Positions 20,456 through 30,037 of a stretch of DNA of 64,000 bases are shown piece by piece (the first letter of the stretch is position 1; each line of letters begins with the position of its first letter). The notes beneath the pieces were generated by a model. The model saw only the letters and a list, made by a program, of their open reading frames with translations, ran no database searches and was not told the origin of the DNA. Both the position numbers and the translations under genes were made by a program. This DNA is from Symbiodinium natans (taxonomy: Eukaryota; Sar; Dinophyceae; Suessiales; Symbiodiniaceae). The DNA lies in NCBI GenBank assembly GCA_905221605.1, contig CAJNDS010001846.1, positions 610,437 to 674,436 of the forward strand. The letters are read 5' to 3'.

Positions 20456-22255
20456 CAGAGAGCACCTACTGGGGAGCCGACCCGGTTTTCTCGACCTCGC
20501 AGACGCTGGGAGCCACGAGGCCCGAAGACAGGCGGCTGGAGTCCCGGGTGGCCATGATGGTCACAAGCTTCGCCTCGGTGCGAAGATTTGCTAGAAAGTA
20601 TCAGTGCTTCTTGGGCTTTAGGGTTTAGGGTTTAGGGTTTTCAGGGTTTTTAGGGTTTTTAGGGTTTTTAGGGTTTTTAGGGTTTTTAGGGTTTTTAGGG
20701 TTTAGGGTTTAGGGACTAGGGACTCAGCGCCAGAAAGGGCCCAGACCACTGGCCACCTGTCGGCAGTAGTGGGGAAAACAGCGGATGCACCTTGGATGAA
20801 GCCAGGAGAGGCACCAATGCTGGGCAATGCCCCTGAAAACAGCGGTCAACTCATTCTGGGCTGCCAACCCGGCATGGTCAAATCTGGGAACTTCACCAGC
20901 CTGAGCACACAAAAACCACTCCAACGCAGTACCCTTGGTCAGGCACTCCTGTGCCATTTCAGCAGCTGGCCACCGGTGTCCCTTCGTCGAGCACATTTTT
21001 GACATCGGATTCCAATGCCCAATCCTCAACGGCGTCATTTCTGGACATCAGAAACCCCTCTACATTCAAAATGTTTCTTGCCCTGACTGGCCTTTCCACA
21101 TGCGCTACAACCATGCCGCTTGTGTCCTGGGCGTGGGCAGGGCACTGCTGACCGGCTGAGGTGGGTCGGGACGGGAGCCTCGATGTTGAAGGAGCTCTGG
21201 AAAAGATGCAGGTAGGGGGTGTGCGCAATCTTGCGCCCAGCCTCAGACTCTTGGTTGTGGGGCATGTCCAAGACTGCCCTTTTCAGACGCCTCAGAGATC
21301 GAAACTAGGGCGGCGCACGTGATCCCGGATGAGGAACTGCACGAAAACTGAGCCATCCTCGGCACAACCCAAGAACCCAGGTGGCCAAGGGAGCGCGACA
21401 TCAACGAAGCACAGCCCATCCGAGGCCGCCGCGCAGGAGCCATAGATTTCGCAGGCATGAGCATCGGGCTCTCCAACAACGTGGTAAACCTGCGCTTCAC
21501 GTTGCTTCACGCTGCTTCAGGTTGCTTCAGGTTGCTTCACGTTGGTTTCGCTGTCCATTTTGATCCCCCCCCAAAGGATCCCAGAGCGGTCCACAACACG
21601 TCTCGAAGAGTTACGTGACTCGAATGGTGCTGCCATTCTTCTCGAGCCCGGGGTGTCCACTGCTAACAGGTCTTCAGAAATCTCACGTCCCAGAGCCTTC
21701 TCGTCAATGTAGTACCGCCTCATCGAAAGACCGAGCTGCCCTTCGCACTTATCTGACTGGTGTAAGCACGGGGCGTGTATCCCACACAGTCGTTGAGCTG
21801 GAATGTGTTGCCAGTCAACGATGGAACCTCAGAACACACATCCTAAATGCTACTGAAAACCCTAAACCCTAAACCCTAAACCCTAAACCCTCGGAGGCTC
21901 TGGCCAGCTGGCTCGTTCCAAAGAGGCCGCCCGATGGAAGGCTGTAGGTGGTCACCGGAACCAGACCTTCGCTTGCATCGTTTAGGGTTTAGGGTTTAGG
22001 GTTTAGGGTTTAGGGTTTAGGGTTTAGGGTTTAGGGTTTAGGGTTTAGGGTTTAGGGTTTAGGGTTTAGGGTTTAGGGTTTAAGGTTTAGGGTTTAGGGC
22101 TTAGGATTTAGGGTTTAGGGTTTAGGGTTTAGGGTTTAGGGTTTAGGGTTTAGGGTTTAGGGTTTAGGGTTTAGGGTTGAGGGTGGGTTTGCACGCTCAT
22201 GTTCAGAGAGTGTCACCTTCCTTGTGCGGCGTGCAAGAAAACGCACGGTGAACTA
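20456..22255 (-). CDS. multi-exon gene of unknown function with telomere-repeat introns
   Basis: Exons: about 22250-22195 (VRFLARRTRKVTLSEHE), 21966-21889 (VPVTTYSLPSGGLFGTSQLA), 21827-21541 (GSIVDWQHIPAQRLCGIHAP, MRRYYIDEKALGREISEDLL), 21489-21300 (VYHVVGEPDAHACEIYGSCA, GFLGCAEDGSVFVQFLIRDH), about 21270-21170 (NQESEAGRKIAHTPYLHLFQ), about 21130-20960 (ARNILNVEGFLMSRNDAVED), about 20990-20729 (AEMAQECLTKGTALEWFLCA) and 20590-20456 (NLRTEAKLVTIMATRDSSRL). Introns 22194-21967, 21888-21828, 21540-21490 and 20728-20591 join in phase. A competing open frame exists in the first part of exon 3. No family is recognised. The gene probably continues upstream to about 23 kb. Confidence 0.6.
20591..20728 (-). 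repeat. telomere-repeat intron, antisense, 138 bases
   Basis: TTTAGGG and TTTTTAGGG units on plus (20611-20715). Transcript donor TGGC|GCTGAG (GC donor), acceptor TCTAG|CAAAT. Phase 1+2 joins GLGPFW to PNLRTEAK. Confidence 0.7.
21490..21540 (-). repeat. 51-base intron made of a 10-mer tandem repeat
   Basis: On the minus strand the unit is GTGAAGCAAC / CTGAAGCAAC, about five copies. Donor ACCAAC|GTGAAG at 21540, acceptor GCGCAG|GTTTAC at 21490. Phase 0 on both sides. Every unit contains GT/CT followed by AAG. Confidence 0.65.
21828..21888 (-). repeat. telomere-repeat intron, sense, 61 bases
   Basis: Donor GAGG|GTTTAG supplied by the heptamer; acceptor TTCTGAG|GTTCC in a short non-repeat tail. 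Phase 1+2 joins LARASE to GSIVDWQ. Confidence 0.7.
21967..22194 (-). repeat. telomere-repeat intron, antisense, 228 bases
   Basis: About 200 bases of near-perfect TTTAGGG on plus (21981-22178), the cleanest long array here. Transcript donor GAGC|GTGCAA, acceptor GCGAAG|GTCTGG. Phase 1+2 joins SEHE to RLVPVTT. Confidence 0.7.
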
Positions 22256-22473
22256 CGTATATCCTGAACCAGCGAGTTCAGGACAACCTTGTCTAGCTTT
22301 TATATTTTAACGTCGTGAATGTACCACTATTGCTGGAAGAATTGGGACCACGCATTCTCTGGGCATGCTACAGCACTCTGCCTCACGCATACTCCCCCAA
22401 ACAGATTGAGAGCCGTACTTGCACCCACTTTGCTGCATTGCTGCGACCAGGTCATCACCAGCGGCATCTCAGT

Positions 22474-22985
22474 TCAGACAAGTCCACAGAAGTCCGACAT
22501 GTCGTGCCAAGAAGGACGGCTATGCGCGAGATCTGAATTCAAAGCTGGCAGATGATCGCTTGCAAAGCTTTGATAGCTCTGGGATGTTCTGGGATGTTCT
22601 GAGTGCGGGGCTCCAGAGCCTGGTGACTCAGATGTCCTGAGCACCATGCTCAACTGCGCATGCTCTGCAATTTGTATACAGACCGCTTCAGGCTCTGTCC
22701 AACCACCGGCACTGGATAAAGGGTTGCATGGATTCGGTGCGTCGATCTCCACTTTGTCTGGCCTTGGTGATAACCATTTCACGGCCGATGACACAACGGC
22801 TGCATGACTCCCTGCATGCATTGAGATTGCGACCAACTGTTCAAGATCGGGCACGGGTCCAGCGCGGGGTCTCCTGCAAGGGAATCTGTCAGACTCCGCC
22901 TCGCATCGCCCTGCATACGATTCAACCATTTCAACCTCTCCTTTGGCAGGTAATTCAGCGGCTGTCTGGCCGAACCCTGCATTGC
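22474..22985 (-). CDS. probable upstream exons of the 20.4-22.3 kb gene
   Basis: Segment 22985-22860 reads QPLNYLPKERLKWLNRMQGD; segment 22860-22480 reads DLEQLVAISMHAGSHAAVVS and TEPEAVCIQIAEHAQLSMVL. Both are coding-like and on the same strand as the gene below. Exon joins were not resolved. Confidence 0.4.
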
Positions 22986-23244
22986 CGCACGCTCACGTGC
23001 TAGTCACCGAGCTGAAACACCAAGCTGCATCTGTTAGCTAGGCTGCCCACTTCCCTGCAAGTAACCATCCAGCGCCTCGGCGAATCCGCTGACCCCTCAA
23101 GAAGGCACCGGGTGAAGCCGAAACACGTGTCCGGACACCCACGGCCCTTCCCCCGCATATCCTAACCCCAACCCTGGAGGCCGCCATGGCCCAAGTAACA
23201 CTTCACCCCCCCCATCCCCGAGTGTCCCAAGCGTCCGTTAGTGT

Positions 23245-23460
23245 GAGACTCTCTCTCTTTCCCTCCCTCCCTCCCTCTCTCTTGCTTGCTTGCTTGCTTG
23301 CGCAGCGTATGGCCCCTTGAGGGGGACCGCCCCGCAGGGCACGCTTCACCGAGTTCGTCCGTGTGAGACTGCTGCGCTGTAGAGGGTGAATCGACAGGGA
23401 GGGGGTTTGTCCCTCTCTCTCTCTCTGTCTCTCTCCTGCTTTCACTCTCTTCCTCATACA
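23245..23460. repeat. CT-rich and TTGC microsatellites
   Basis: CTCTCTTTCCCTCCCTCC, then (TTGC)n at 23282-23301, then (CT)n near 23410-23440. Non-coding appearance. Confidence 0.8.
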
Positions 23461-23793
23461 GCAGAAGTACAGCAAGAAAGCACGTATGCCGTGCAATAGC
23501 AACAAATGAGACAGTGGCTGCGCGTGTGTAGTTCGCAGCGATGGCCAGATATCCGGGCCTTGCTGAACAGTTGCTACACGCGGCTTGTATGCAAGTTGTA
23601 TGCAGCTACACTTTTCCCTTTGACCTAAAAACATTCCAAGTTCTCAGCTCAAACGATCCACTGGCCTAACACATCGTGCTTCCCACATCTGAATTCCCGT
23701 GTCACAGCATGCGCATAGCAGATCATAGCCGAGCAGGTGGCCTTGACAGAAATGGCAAGCAAAGTCAAAGTGGAGGCGCGAAACATGGATCGT

Positions 23794-24027
23794 CTATGAT
23801 CGTCTGTCGGACTTGGCGGCCGCGCACCGCCTGAGGTGATCGGAGACTGGCTGGAAGACGAGCGAGCTCACGGAAACCACAATAAACCACACACCGCGCC
23901 AGCAAGACCATTGCCTCAAGGTCCGAACAGCTTCATTGAGGATGCAGGTCTTCGAGCCACAAGCGGCGGTTTCCATCGGACTGCTCATCAAGCCAGAGCT
24001 GGTTCCCCCAGCATATGCGTGTGCCAT
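23794..24027 (-). CDS. possible exon, unknown
   Basis: Coding-like segment AYAGGTSSGLMSSPMETAAC and SKTCILNEAVRTLRQWS with G/C third positions. No splice partner was found. Confidence 0.3.
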   Translation of the reverse strand: MAHAYAGGTSSGLMSSPMETAACGSKTCILNEAVRTLRQWSCWRGVWFIVVSVSSLVFQPVSDHLRRCAAAKSDRRS

Positions 24028-24749
24028 CTCCGACGTATCTCGGTGGATTTTTTCGCGTCATGCAGCTGGAAGTCACACCGCGCTCACCTGGCGACTGCTC
24101 ACTGGTTCCCACCTAAGATGTGCTCCTGCGCTGAAGCTGCTCATGTTCAAAAAAAAATCACTTTGGCGTGGAGAGTCTAGTGGATGTGAGCATTTCTTGG
24201 CCTCGAAGTGCTTAGAAAATTCTCGATCCCTCAGAACCCTCTGAACCGTCTGAACCCCCAGCGCGCCTCATTTGGGATTCGTTAGGCATGCCGGTGAGCC
24301 TCTCACTGCCGACTTTGAAAACTTCAGGGGGTGGGCTAATTCATTGTGGGCCAGTAGCACTGGGCACTACATGGCGCTACCAGATCTACCAGATCTACCA
24401 AATCTACCAGGCTACCACCGGCACTGCCACCTTCTGCCAGTGACCTCGAAAAAGACTTGTTTCGACCCTTTGCTCGACCCATGTCTTCAACTTCCGGTAC
24501 CGCCCAGCAGTGGAATCAGGTGCCGCTGCACGCGGCGTGCTGGAGATTCAGCTGACACGTGGATCATTGTCAGATTGTCAGATCCCGATGTGCAGGGAGA
24601 AAGGCTGGGGCTCCAAAAAGATCCAAAGGGCTCCAAAGGTCTCAGCTCGCAAAGCGGGAGTCATCTCACTACAGCTCAGCGCGGTGCAGTGCTCCGGCAT
24701 CGGAAGATGCAGACCAAGCGGCCCAAGTGCACGTGAAGCCCAAAGGAGG

Positions 24750-25068
24750 TCGGAGGTCTCAGGGTCTTGGGGTCTCGGGGTCTCAGGGTCTTAGCGTCTC
24801 AGGGTCTCAGGGTCTTAGGGGTCTCAGGGTCTCAGGGTCTCAGGGTCTCAGGGTCTCAGGGTCTCAGGGTCTCAGGGTCTCAGGGTCTCAAGGTCTCAGG
24901 GTCTCTCTGAGGGTCTCAGGGTCTCAAGGTCTCAGGGTCTCAGGGTCTTAGGGTCTTAAATTCTTAGGGTCTTCGGGTCTTAGGGTCTTAGGGTCTTAGG
25001 GTCTTAGGGTCTTAGGGTCTTAGGGTCTTAGGGTCTTAGGGTCTTACGGTCTTAGGGTCTTAGGCATT
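24750..25068. repeat. (GGGTCTCA)n then (GGGTCTTA)n octamer array
   Basis: About 320 bases. The left part is mostly GGGTCTCA, the right part GGGTCTTA, with a sharp switch near 24945. It abuts the left arm of the large inverted repeat. Confidence 0.9.
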
Positions 25069-25097
25069 CAAAAGGACTCCAGGAGGACGAGCAGATC

Positions 25098-25475
25098 TTA
25101 GGCGGCTTTTGTCCACGTTTGCAAAGTTTTTTTCAATTCCTCGTCAGGATCTTTGCGGGCTTGAGACTTTTGCATACCAATTGCCAATTGCAGGCCCCTC
25201 CACCAGCACCGGACACCCAGGCGCGGACCACCACCACAGACCACCACCACGGACCACCACCACGGGACCACCACCACGGGACCGCCACCACAGGGGATCA
25301 CCACACCACCACACTATTGTGCCACGGGACCACCACCACCACCACCGCCACCACCACCACCACGACATCCCAAGGCCGCTGCAGACCCACCGCAACACGC
25401 GGCCCCCAGTGATCTACAAAATATGGATATGGTGAAGCACTGTTCAATTGCTAAGCCTTATACAAAATGCAATAT
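25098..25475 (+). pseudogene. left arm of inverted duplication: decayed gene-fragment copy
   Basis: On plus, reads LSTFAKFFSIPRQDLCGLET, matching LSTFFAELFSIPRQFPCGLE of the minus-strand copy at 28.6-29.0 kb. The inner end (ATGGATATGGTGAA, then GCACTGTTCAATTG) matches the other arm but lacks about 70 bases. The splice donor GTAAGC of the other copy is CTAAGC here. A CCACCA expansion interrupts it. These breaks suggest a decayed copy. Confidence 0.65.
25203..25375. repeat. CCACCACCACGGGA minisatellite
   Basis: Repeats of ACCACCACCACGGGACC type, then (CCA)n. It is present in the left arm only. Confidence 0.85.
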
Positions 25476-25499
25476 ACCGGCAGCTCACGATAAGATGAT

Positions 25500-25757
25500 A
25501 GTGTTGTTGTTGTTGTTGCTGCTGCTGTTGTTGTTGTTGCTGCTGCTGGCGTCGGTGTTGGTGTCGGTGTCGGTGTTGGTGTTGTTGGAGCTGGTGTTGG
25601 TGTTGGTGTTGGTGCTGGTGTTGGTGCTGGTGCTGGTGCTGGTGTTGGTGCTGGTGCTGGTGGTGTTGGTGTTGGTGTTGGTGTTGGTGCTGGTGTTGGT
25701 GTTGGTGTTGGTGTTGGTGTTGGTGCTGGTGTTGGTATTGGTGGTGTTGTTGTTGCC
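25500..25757. repeat. (TTG)n / (TTGGTG)n microsatellite
   Basis: TTG runs at 25504-25550, then GTTGGT and GCTGGT hexamers to 25750. Open in several frames because the unit lacks stops; I do not regard it as coding. Confidence 0.9.
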
Positions 25758-25805
25758 AGGCGCCTTGCTCGACGCCGTGGAAGGGTTGTCGACTTTGGGA
25801 CCCGT

Positions 25806-25975
25806 GAGACAAACAGACAAACAGACAAACAGACAAACAGACAAACCGACAAACCGACAGCCGACAAACCGACAAACCGACAAACAGGACAAACAGGACA
25901 AACAGACAAACAGACAAACGGACAAACGGACAAACGGACAAACAGACAAACAGACAAACAGACAAACAGACCACA
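25806..25975. repeat. (GACAAACA)n octamer array
   Basis: GACAAACA with GACAAACC, GACAAACG and GGACAAACA variants. The reverse complement array is at 26.8-27.0 kb. Confidence 0.9.
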
Positions 25976-26783
25976 GACCACAACTTGTCTATCCTTTTGG
26001 GGGGGGGGGGGGGGGGCGAGAACCTGGGCAAAGGGTCAGGCTCGCGCACTTAGACTCCGAGAGCTGAAACATTCCTGCTGGGTTTAGGGTTGAAGTTGCA
26101 GGGGTGATGCAGCAAAGCAAAATCTATTGCAAAAGACGTAATTAACCCCCCCCCCCTCGTGGCAGAAAACCCTGTAAAAACCGAGGAGGCTTGCGAAGAT
26201 GTTGCGTTCCGCCGGGAAAGGCACATGCAAAGGCCGGCATGCAAAGACTCGCCCCTCTCGCTCCTGAGCAAGCTACACACCCGTCTCTTAAGACAGTTCA
26301 CACTTCACTTTCGAGTCATCTACAGATCCATTGCGGTCCAACTCTCCGAGCAACTGCTCAGGGAACGTGTGCTAGCATTGCCACAACTGGCTGGTGTTGA
26401 GGCGATGGAGGACACACGCTGCGTCTAACTTGCATAGAACCGAATCTGCAACTACATGTCCTGTCTCGCTCCGATCCGCTATCGTCTGGTGAATCGTGTG
26501 TCGCGCTACTGCCACGATGCTTTCTAGGCTCTCAAAGCCTTCGTGACGCGGCAGCGGAACAAAACGCTTAAAAAACGAGGCTTTCAAGCGCCCCTTCCAA
26601 ACGTGGAGATGGTATACGCCGAAAGTGTCGTAACACGCGTCGTTTTTGAGTGTGGAAACGCTGAAAACGCTGTAAATAACAAGGTTTTCGGGCATGCGCG
26701 CGACACCTAGGCGAAAACACGATTTTGCAGTTGACACGCGCCGAAAACACTGTAAATCCGATGTCTTCGATGCTTCGCACGAT

Positions 26784-26998
26784 GGATGTCTGTTTGTCTG
26801 TTTGTCTGTTTGTCTGTTTGTCGGTTTGTCGGTTTGTCTGTTCGTCTGTTTGTCTGTTTGCCTGTTTGCCTCCTTGTTTGTTTGTCTGTTTGTCTGTTTG
26901 TCTGTTTGTCTGTTTGTCTGTTTGTCTGTTTGTCTGTCTGTCGGTTTGTCGGTTTGTCGGTTTGTCGGTTTGTCGGTTTGTCGGTTTGTCGGTTTGTC
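26784..26998. repeat. (TGTTTGTC)n octamer array
   Basis: TGTTTGTC units, then TCGGTTTG units; reverse complement of the array at 25.8 kb. Confidence 0.9.
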
Positions 26999-27071
26999 GC
27001 CGCCATCTGGCGATAGGCCTGTTCCGCCTGCGCATCCTGCCACAAACACACACTCTCTCACACCACTCCGC

Positions 27072-27281
27072 TCATCTCATCCTGAAGTCGGCACATGTTG
27101 GCACCGTGGGGAATGTGGGCAGAGGACCACCCACCGGAGGCGATGCTGAAGATGAGGAGGCGGACGCAGGGCACGCCGGAGCGTCCTCATTGTCCTCGTC
27201 GTCCAGGAATCTGAACAAGCCGCCAGAGAAGGCGGAGCTATCATTACCATCGTTACGCACCCAGGTCTCCTTCCTGCCCAA
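27072..27281 (-). CDS. possible exon, unknown
   Basis: Reads GGLFRFLDDEDNEDAPACPA then a Ser-rich stretch. G/C third positions. It lies inside the large inverted repeat. No partner exon was found. Confidence 0.3.
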   Translation of the reverse strand: MGRKETWVRNDGNDSSAFSGGLFRFLDDEDNEDAPACPASASSSSASPPVGGPLPTFPTVPTCADFRMR

Positions 27282-27659
27282 AACACACTCACATCACTCC
27301 CACGTCTCTCTCACCGTTGCTGATGGCTCGGGGGCAGCAGCGAGGGAGCACAACAACACAAACAAGAGCTTCGACATGCTGTTCAACGATGTTCAACGGT
27401 GCTCAACGCTGAACCTTACTACAGCACTTACCGGGTCCACACACAAGCTCGTTTTCAAGATTCCAGATCACAACTCGAAATCCTTAACACGCTACAGTCA
27501 GTCAGCAGCTCTTCCAATGGCTCTCATCTCGTGCACAACTGCGTGCAAGAGCTGCCTAGAAGTTACGCGTGTGTTCCTGCGCATATAGCACTTCGCGTTG
27601 CCCCATGTCACTTCATGTCCCTTTCAGTTCTCTATCGATTAGCATGGGTTCCTTTCTCA

Positions 27660-27775
27660 AGCTCGCCCTCCACCCTCTCCTCCCTGCCCTCCCTCTCCTC
27701 CCTCCCCTCCCTCTCCTCCCTTTCCTCCCTCTCCTCCATCTACCCCCTCCCCTGCTCCTCCTCCTCCTGCTCTGC
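27660..27775. repeat. CCTCCCTCT pyrimidine tract
   Basis: Strand-asymmetric CT-rich repeat, CTCCCTCCCCTCCCTCTCCT-like. Confidence 0.8.
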
Positions 27776-27849
27776 ACGCGCTTCTCAAACAGTGTCATCT
27801 AGCTTTCGACAAAATTCATGCGCTACAGTGGCACCAGGTAATTAGGACC

Positions 27850-28560
27850 TCACAAGATGGTCGGCATAATCAAGACAAGAAGGCAAACAAATTGAAACAA
27901 AAACCACACAAAAGCATGCCCCGGGAACTTCCCGAAAAAAAAACCGCGAATAAGCTGCGTAGGCAGCGTTGGCACCCCGCTCCTTATTCCTAGCAGTCGC
28001 AGCATGTCATAGAAGGAGATTTGATCTAGACCTAAAAAATCATAAAGCAGGCGGCTGGAATTCATAATCCAAACCTCAAAGATTCCAGCACAGCGCCAAC
28101 CCGCCACATTGCGAAATCCCTGGCGTGTGACAAAGCGAATGACTAAAAAAACTGACTTTACAGAAATTCCTTGTACAACCTTGAAACACTCACACACAGC
28201 CCAACTGGACCGACTGTTTCAAAGGCCGTGTGTCGCGGCAGCAGCCACACGCGGCAGAAGCATCCGGACACCAACCGCAGCACAGTGACTTGCGCCCAAA
28301 ACCAAGTCAAACGGAACCTCGATTCCATCACTGAATTTTCCGATGGCTGTATCCCGCACAACTGATGGTGATTGGCCTATTAGCCACCCGCTTTGACACC
28401 CATAGCATATCCGTGCCACTAAAAGGGCCAGCGAATAGGAAAGGATCGCACAAGAAACTTCAAGAAAACCCCAGCCATCTGAAGTAAAGCTTCTCAAAGG
28501 GCTCAGCGACTGCCTCGAGCTACTACATCAAGATTCGTCAAAAAAGCACTAAATTTCGCG
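27850..28560. other. AT-richer stretch inside the inverted repeat, no confident gene
   Basis: Minus-strand frames such as EVPFDLVLGASHCAAVGVRM are open but not convincing, and hydrophobic translations (FVWFLFQFVCLLVLIM) look like chance. The composition differs from the flanks. Confidence 0.35.
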
Positions 28561-28566
28561 TGTTAT

Positions 28567-29034
28567 CATATTACATTTTTGTATAAGGCTTACCAATTGA
28601 ACAGTGCCACCGAAGTCGTCTGGATCCGCAGGCAGCCCCCACACTAAGCTCCCGTTTCTTTCCCCGTTCACCATATCCATATGCAGGGCTTAGGGCTTAG
28701 GGCTTAGGGCTAGGGCTTAGGGCTTAGGGCTTAGGGCTTAGGGCTTAGGGCTTAGGGCTTAGGGCTTAGGGTTTAGGGTTTAGGGTTTAGGGTTTAGGGT
28801 TTAGGGTTTAGGGTTTAGGGTTTAGGGTTTAGGGTTTAGTCTGCAGTGGCCTCGGCATGGGCCGTGGTCTGAGCCTGCGCCTGGGTGTCTGGCTTGGGAT
28901 GGACCTCTGCCGCTTTGGCTCTGCCGGTGCTGGTGGAGGGGCCTGATATTGGTATGCAACAGTCTCAAGCCCGCAAGGAAACTGACGAGGAATTGAGAAG
29001 AGCTCGGCAAAAAAAGTGGACAAAAGCCGCCTAG
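28567..29034. repeat. right arm of the large inverted repeat
   Basis: The reverse complement matches 25098-25475 over several blocks: AGGCGGCTTTTGTCCAC, CAATTCCTCGTCAG, GCGGGCTTGAGAC, CCCCTCCACCAGCACC, GACACCCAGGCGC, GCACTGTTCAATTG and AAGCCTTATACAAA. Arms are 380-470 bases, loop about 3.1 kb. Confidence 0.8.
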
Positions 29035-29060
29035 ACAACCAGACAACTATTGGGGATCCC
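28594..29060 (-). CDS. right arm of inverted duplication: intact-looking gene fragment
   Basis: Exon 29050-28849 reads LSTFFAELFSIPRQFPCGLE; in a second frame it reads SGPSTSTGRAKAAEVHPKPD, so an intron or frame change lies within. After a telomere-type array, exon 28680-28594 (MDMVNGERNGSLVWGLPADP, ending FGGTVQL) stops at a clean donor, CAATTG|GTAAGC. No family is recognised. The fragment is repeated in inverted orientation at 25.1-25.5 kb. Confidence 0.45.
28683..28848. repeat. telomere-type array in two blocks (TTAGGGC then TTTAGGG)
   Basis: About twelve TTAGGGC-type units (28686-28768), then about eleven TTTAGGG units. It is absent from the matching place in the left arm, so it entered or expanded after the duplication. 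It lies between two coding-like minus-strand segments. Confidence 0.85.
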
Positions 29061-29289
29061 TTTGGATGACTCACGAGTCCTCTGTCGTTTCGGTCCCGCT
29101 CCCACTGAGCTGCCCGACCACAGCCATCGCCAAACAACCGCAGCGTGCGAGGTTCGATGTAAGAAAAGAAGCATGAATCAATGAATCACTAAAATCCAAC
29201 GAAACTAGATCACTAACCCTGTGACACTTGGAGGGTGAATTCCATGTCTCAAACAAAACTCGCGCGCACACACACACACACACACCCCG

Positions 29290-29628
29290 ATTCTTGTGCT
29301 GGTGATTGTCTGTCTGCAAGTGAGCCGTTCATAATCTCATAAACTCGTCGGAGACTTAATGAGCTCAACAAGGCGAGGACATGGAAGTCCGCAACTCTGA
29401 GAACTGCCGCATGAGCCACACACAGCTTCAGCTGTTCTGCCAGAAACCTAGTTGACCTGCCGACTGGACCTGTCGAACGCCCGTGCAGTGTTGACCCCAT
29501 TTTCCGCTGCAAGCCATGCATCCACCCAAGCGGGTAGCTGCCAGTTTGTCCTCGCAGTTCTGGCAAACTGTGAAGTCGGAATCGGCGAGGCGGAGGCAGC
29601 TGTCGCCTGCAGCATCAGGCAAGCTCAA
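29290..29628 (-). CDS. possible exons with CxxC pairs, unknown
   Basis: Segment 29628-29470 reads RLADSDFTVCQNCEDKLAAT and GGCMACSGKWGQH, two CxxC pairs 13 residues apart that could bind zinc. Segment 29460-29290 reads FLAEQLKLCVAHAAVLRVAD. Strand and codon use fit the neighbours. The top strand of part of this region is also open and coding-like (29516-29857); I cannot decide between them. Confidence 0.4.
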
Positions 29629-29857
29629 TCAAACAATTGAAGAAGTCACAGGCTTCCATGCTACCAGCACACAGACAGACCGACCGATTGGCAACCCCTG
29701 CCCTCCACCCTCCACAAGCGCACGCCCGTGCGCATGCAAGGCATCGCTACAGACTGAGGTCGGGTTTGGGATCCACAGCCACCTCCTAAGTGAGGCCTAC
29801 AGCCGGGAAGAGTTTAGACGCGCTGCCTTCATGGCAGGCTTTCGCAGAACACCCTGA
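29516..29857 (+). CDS. competing plus-strand open frame, 113 aa
   Basis: ATG at 29516 (MHPPKRVAASLSSQFWQTVK) to TGA at 29857; contains TSTQTDRPIGNP and EAYSREEFRRAAFMAGFR. The TQTD word is common in proteins predicted from dinoflagellate genomes as I recall them (weak knowledge). It would be one of very few plus-strand genes here, which counts against it. Confidence 0.3.
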   Translation: MHPPKRVAASLSSQFWQTVKSESARRRQLSPAASGKLNQTIEEVTGFHATSTQTDRPIGNPCPPPSTSARPCACKASLQTEVGFGIHSHLLSEAYSREEFRRAAFMAGFRRTP

Positions 29858-30037
29858 TCGCCTTTTTAAACAAACTCAATCTGGTTCTTGAAGCCCGTCA
29901 ACTCCTTGAGTCAGAGAACCCAGTTTCCAAGACAGATCCACGAAGAACCAACAATTTCTGTGTTAAAGTTCCTGAACTGTGTCCCGCTTAGAATCCACGG
30001 ATGCGTTGAAACTGTTGAAACCCCTCATGACTCCTAC

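Noticed and set aside
25423-26067. Long open frames translating to Leu-Val, Gln-His or Thr-Asn repeats
   Set aside because: They are translations of the TTGGTG and GACAAACA microsatellites, open on both strands and in several frames; unit lengths without stops explain them.
26725-27588. 287-codon plus-strand frame rich in Cys-Leu-Ser-Val
   Set aside because: Its first third is the TGTTTGTC array; the rest lacks codon bias, and the minus strand is the coding strand here.
27850-28197. Hydrophobic minus-strand frame suggestive of a membrane protein
   Set aside because: AT-richer DNA gives Phe/Leu-rich translations by chance; no splice borders or codon bias.
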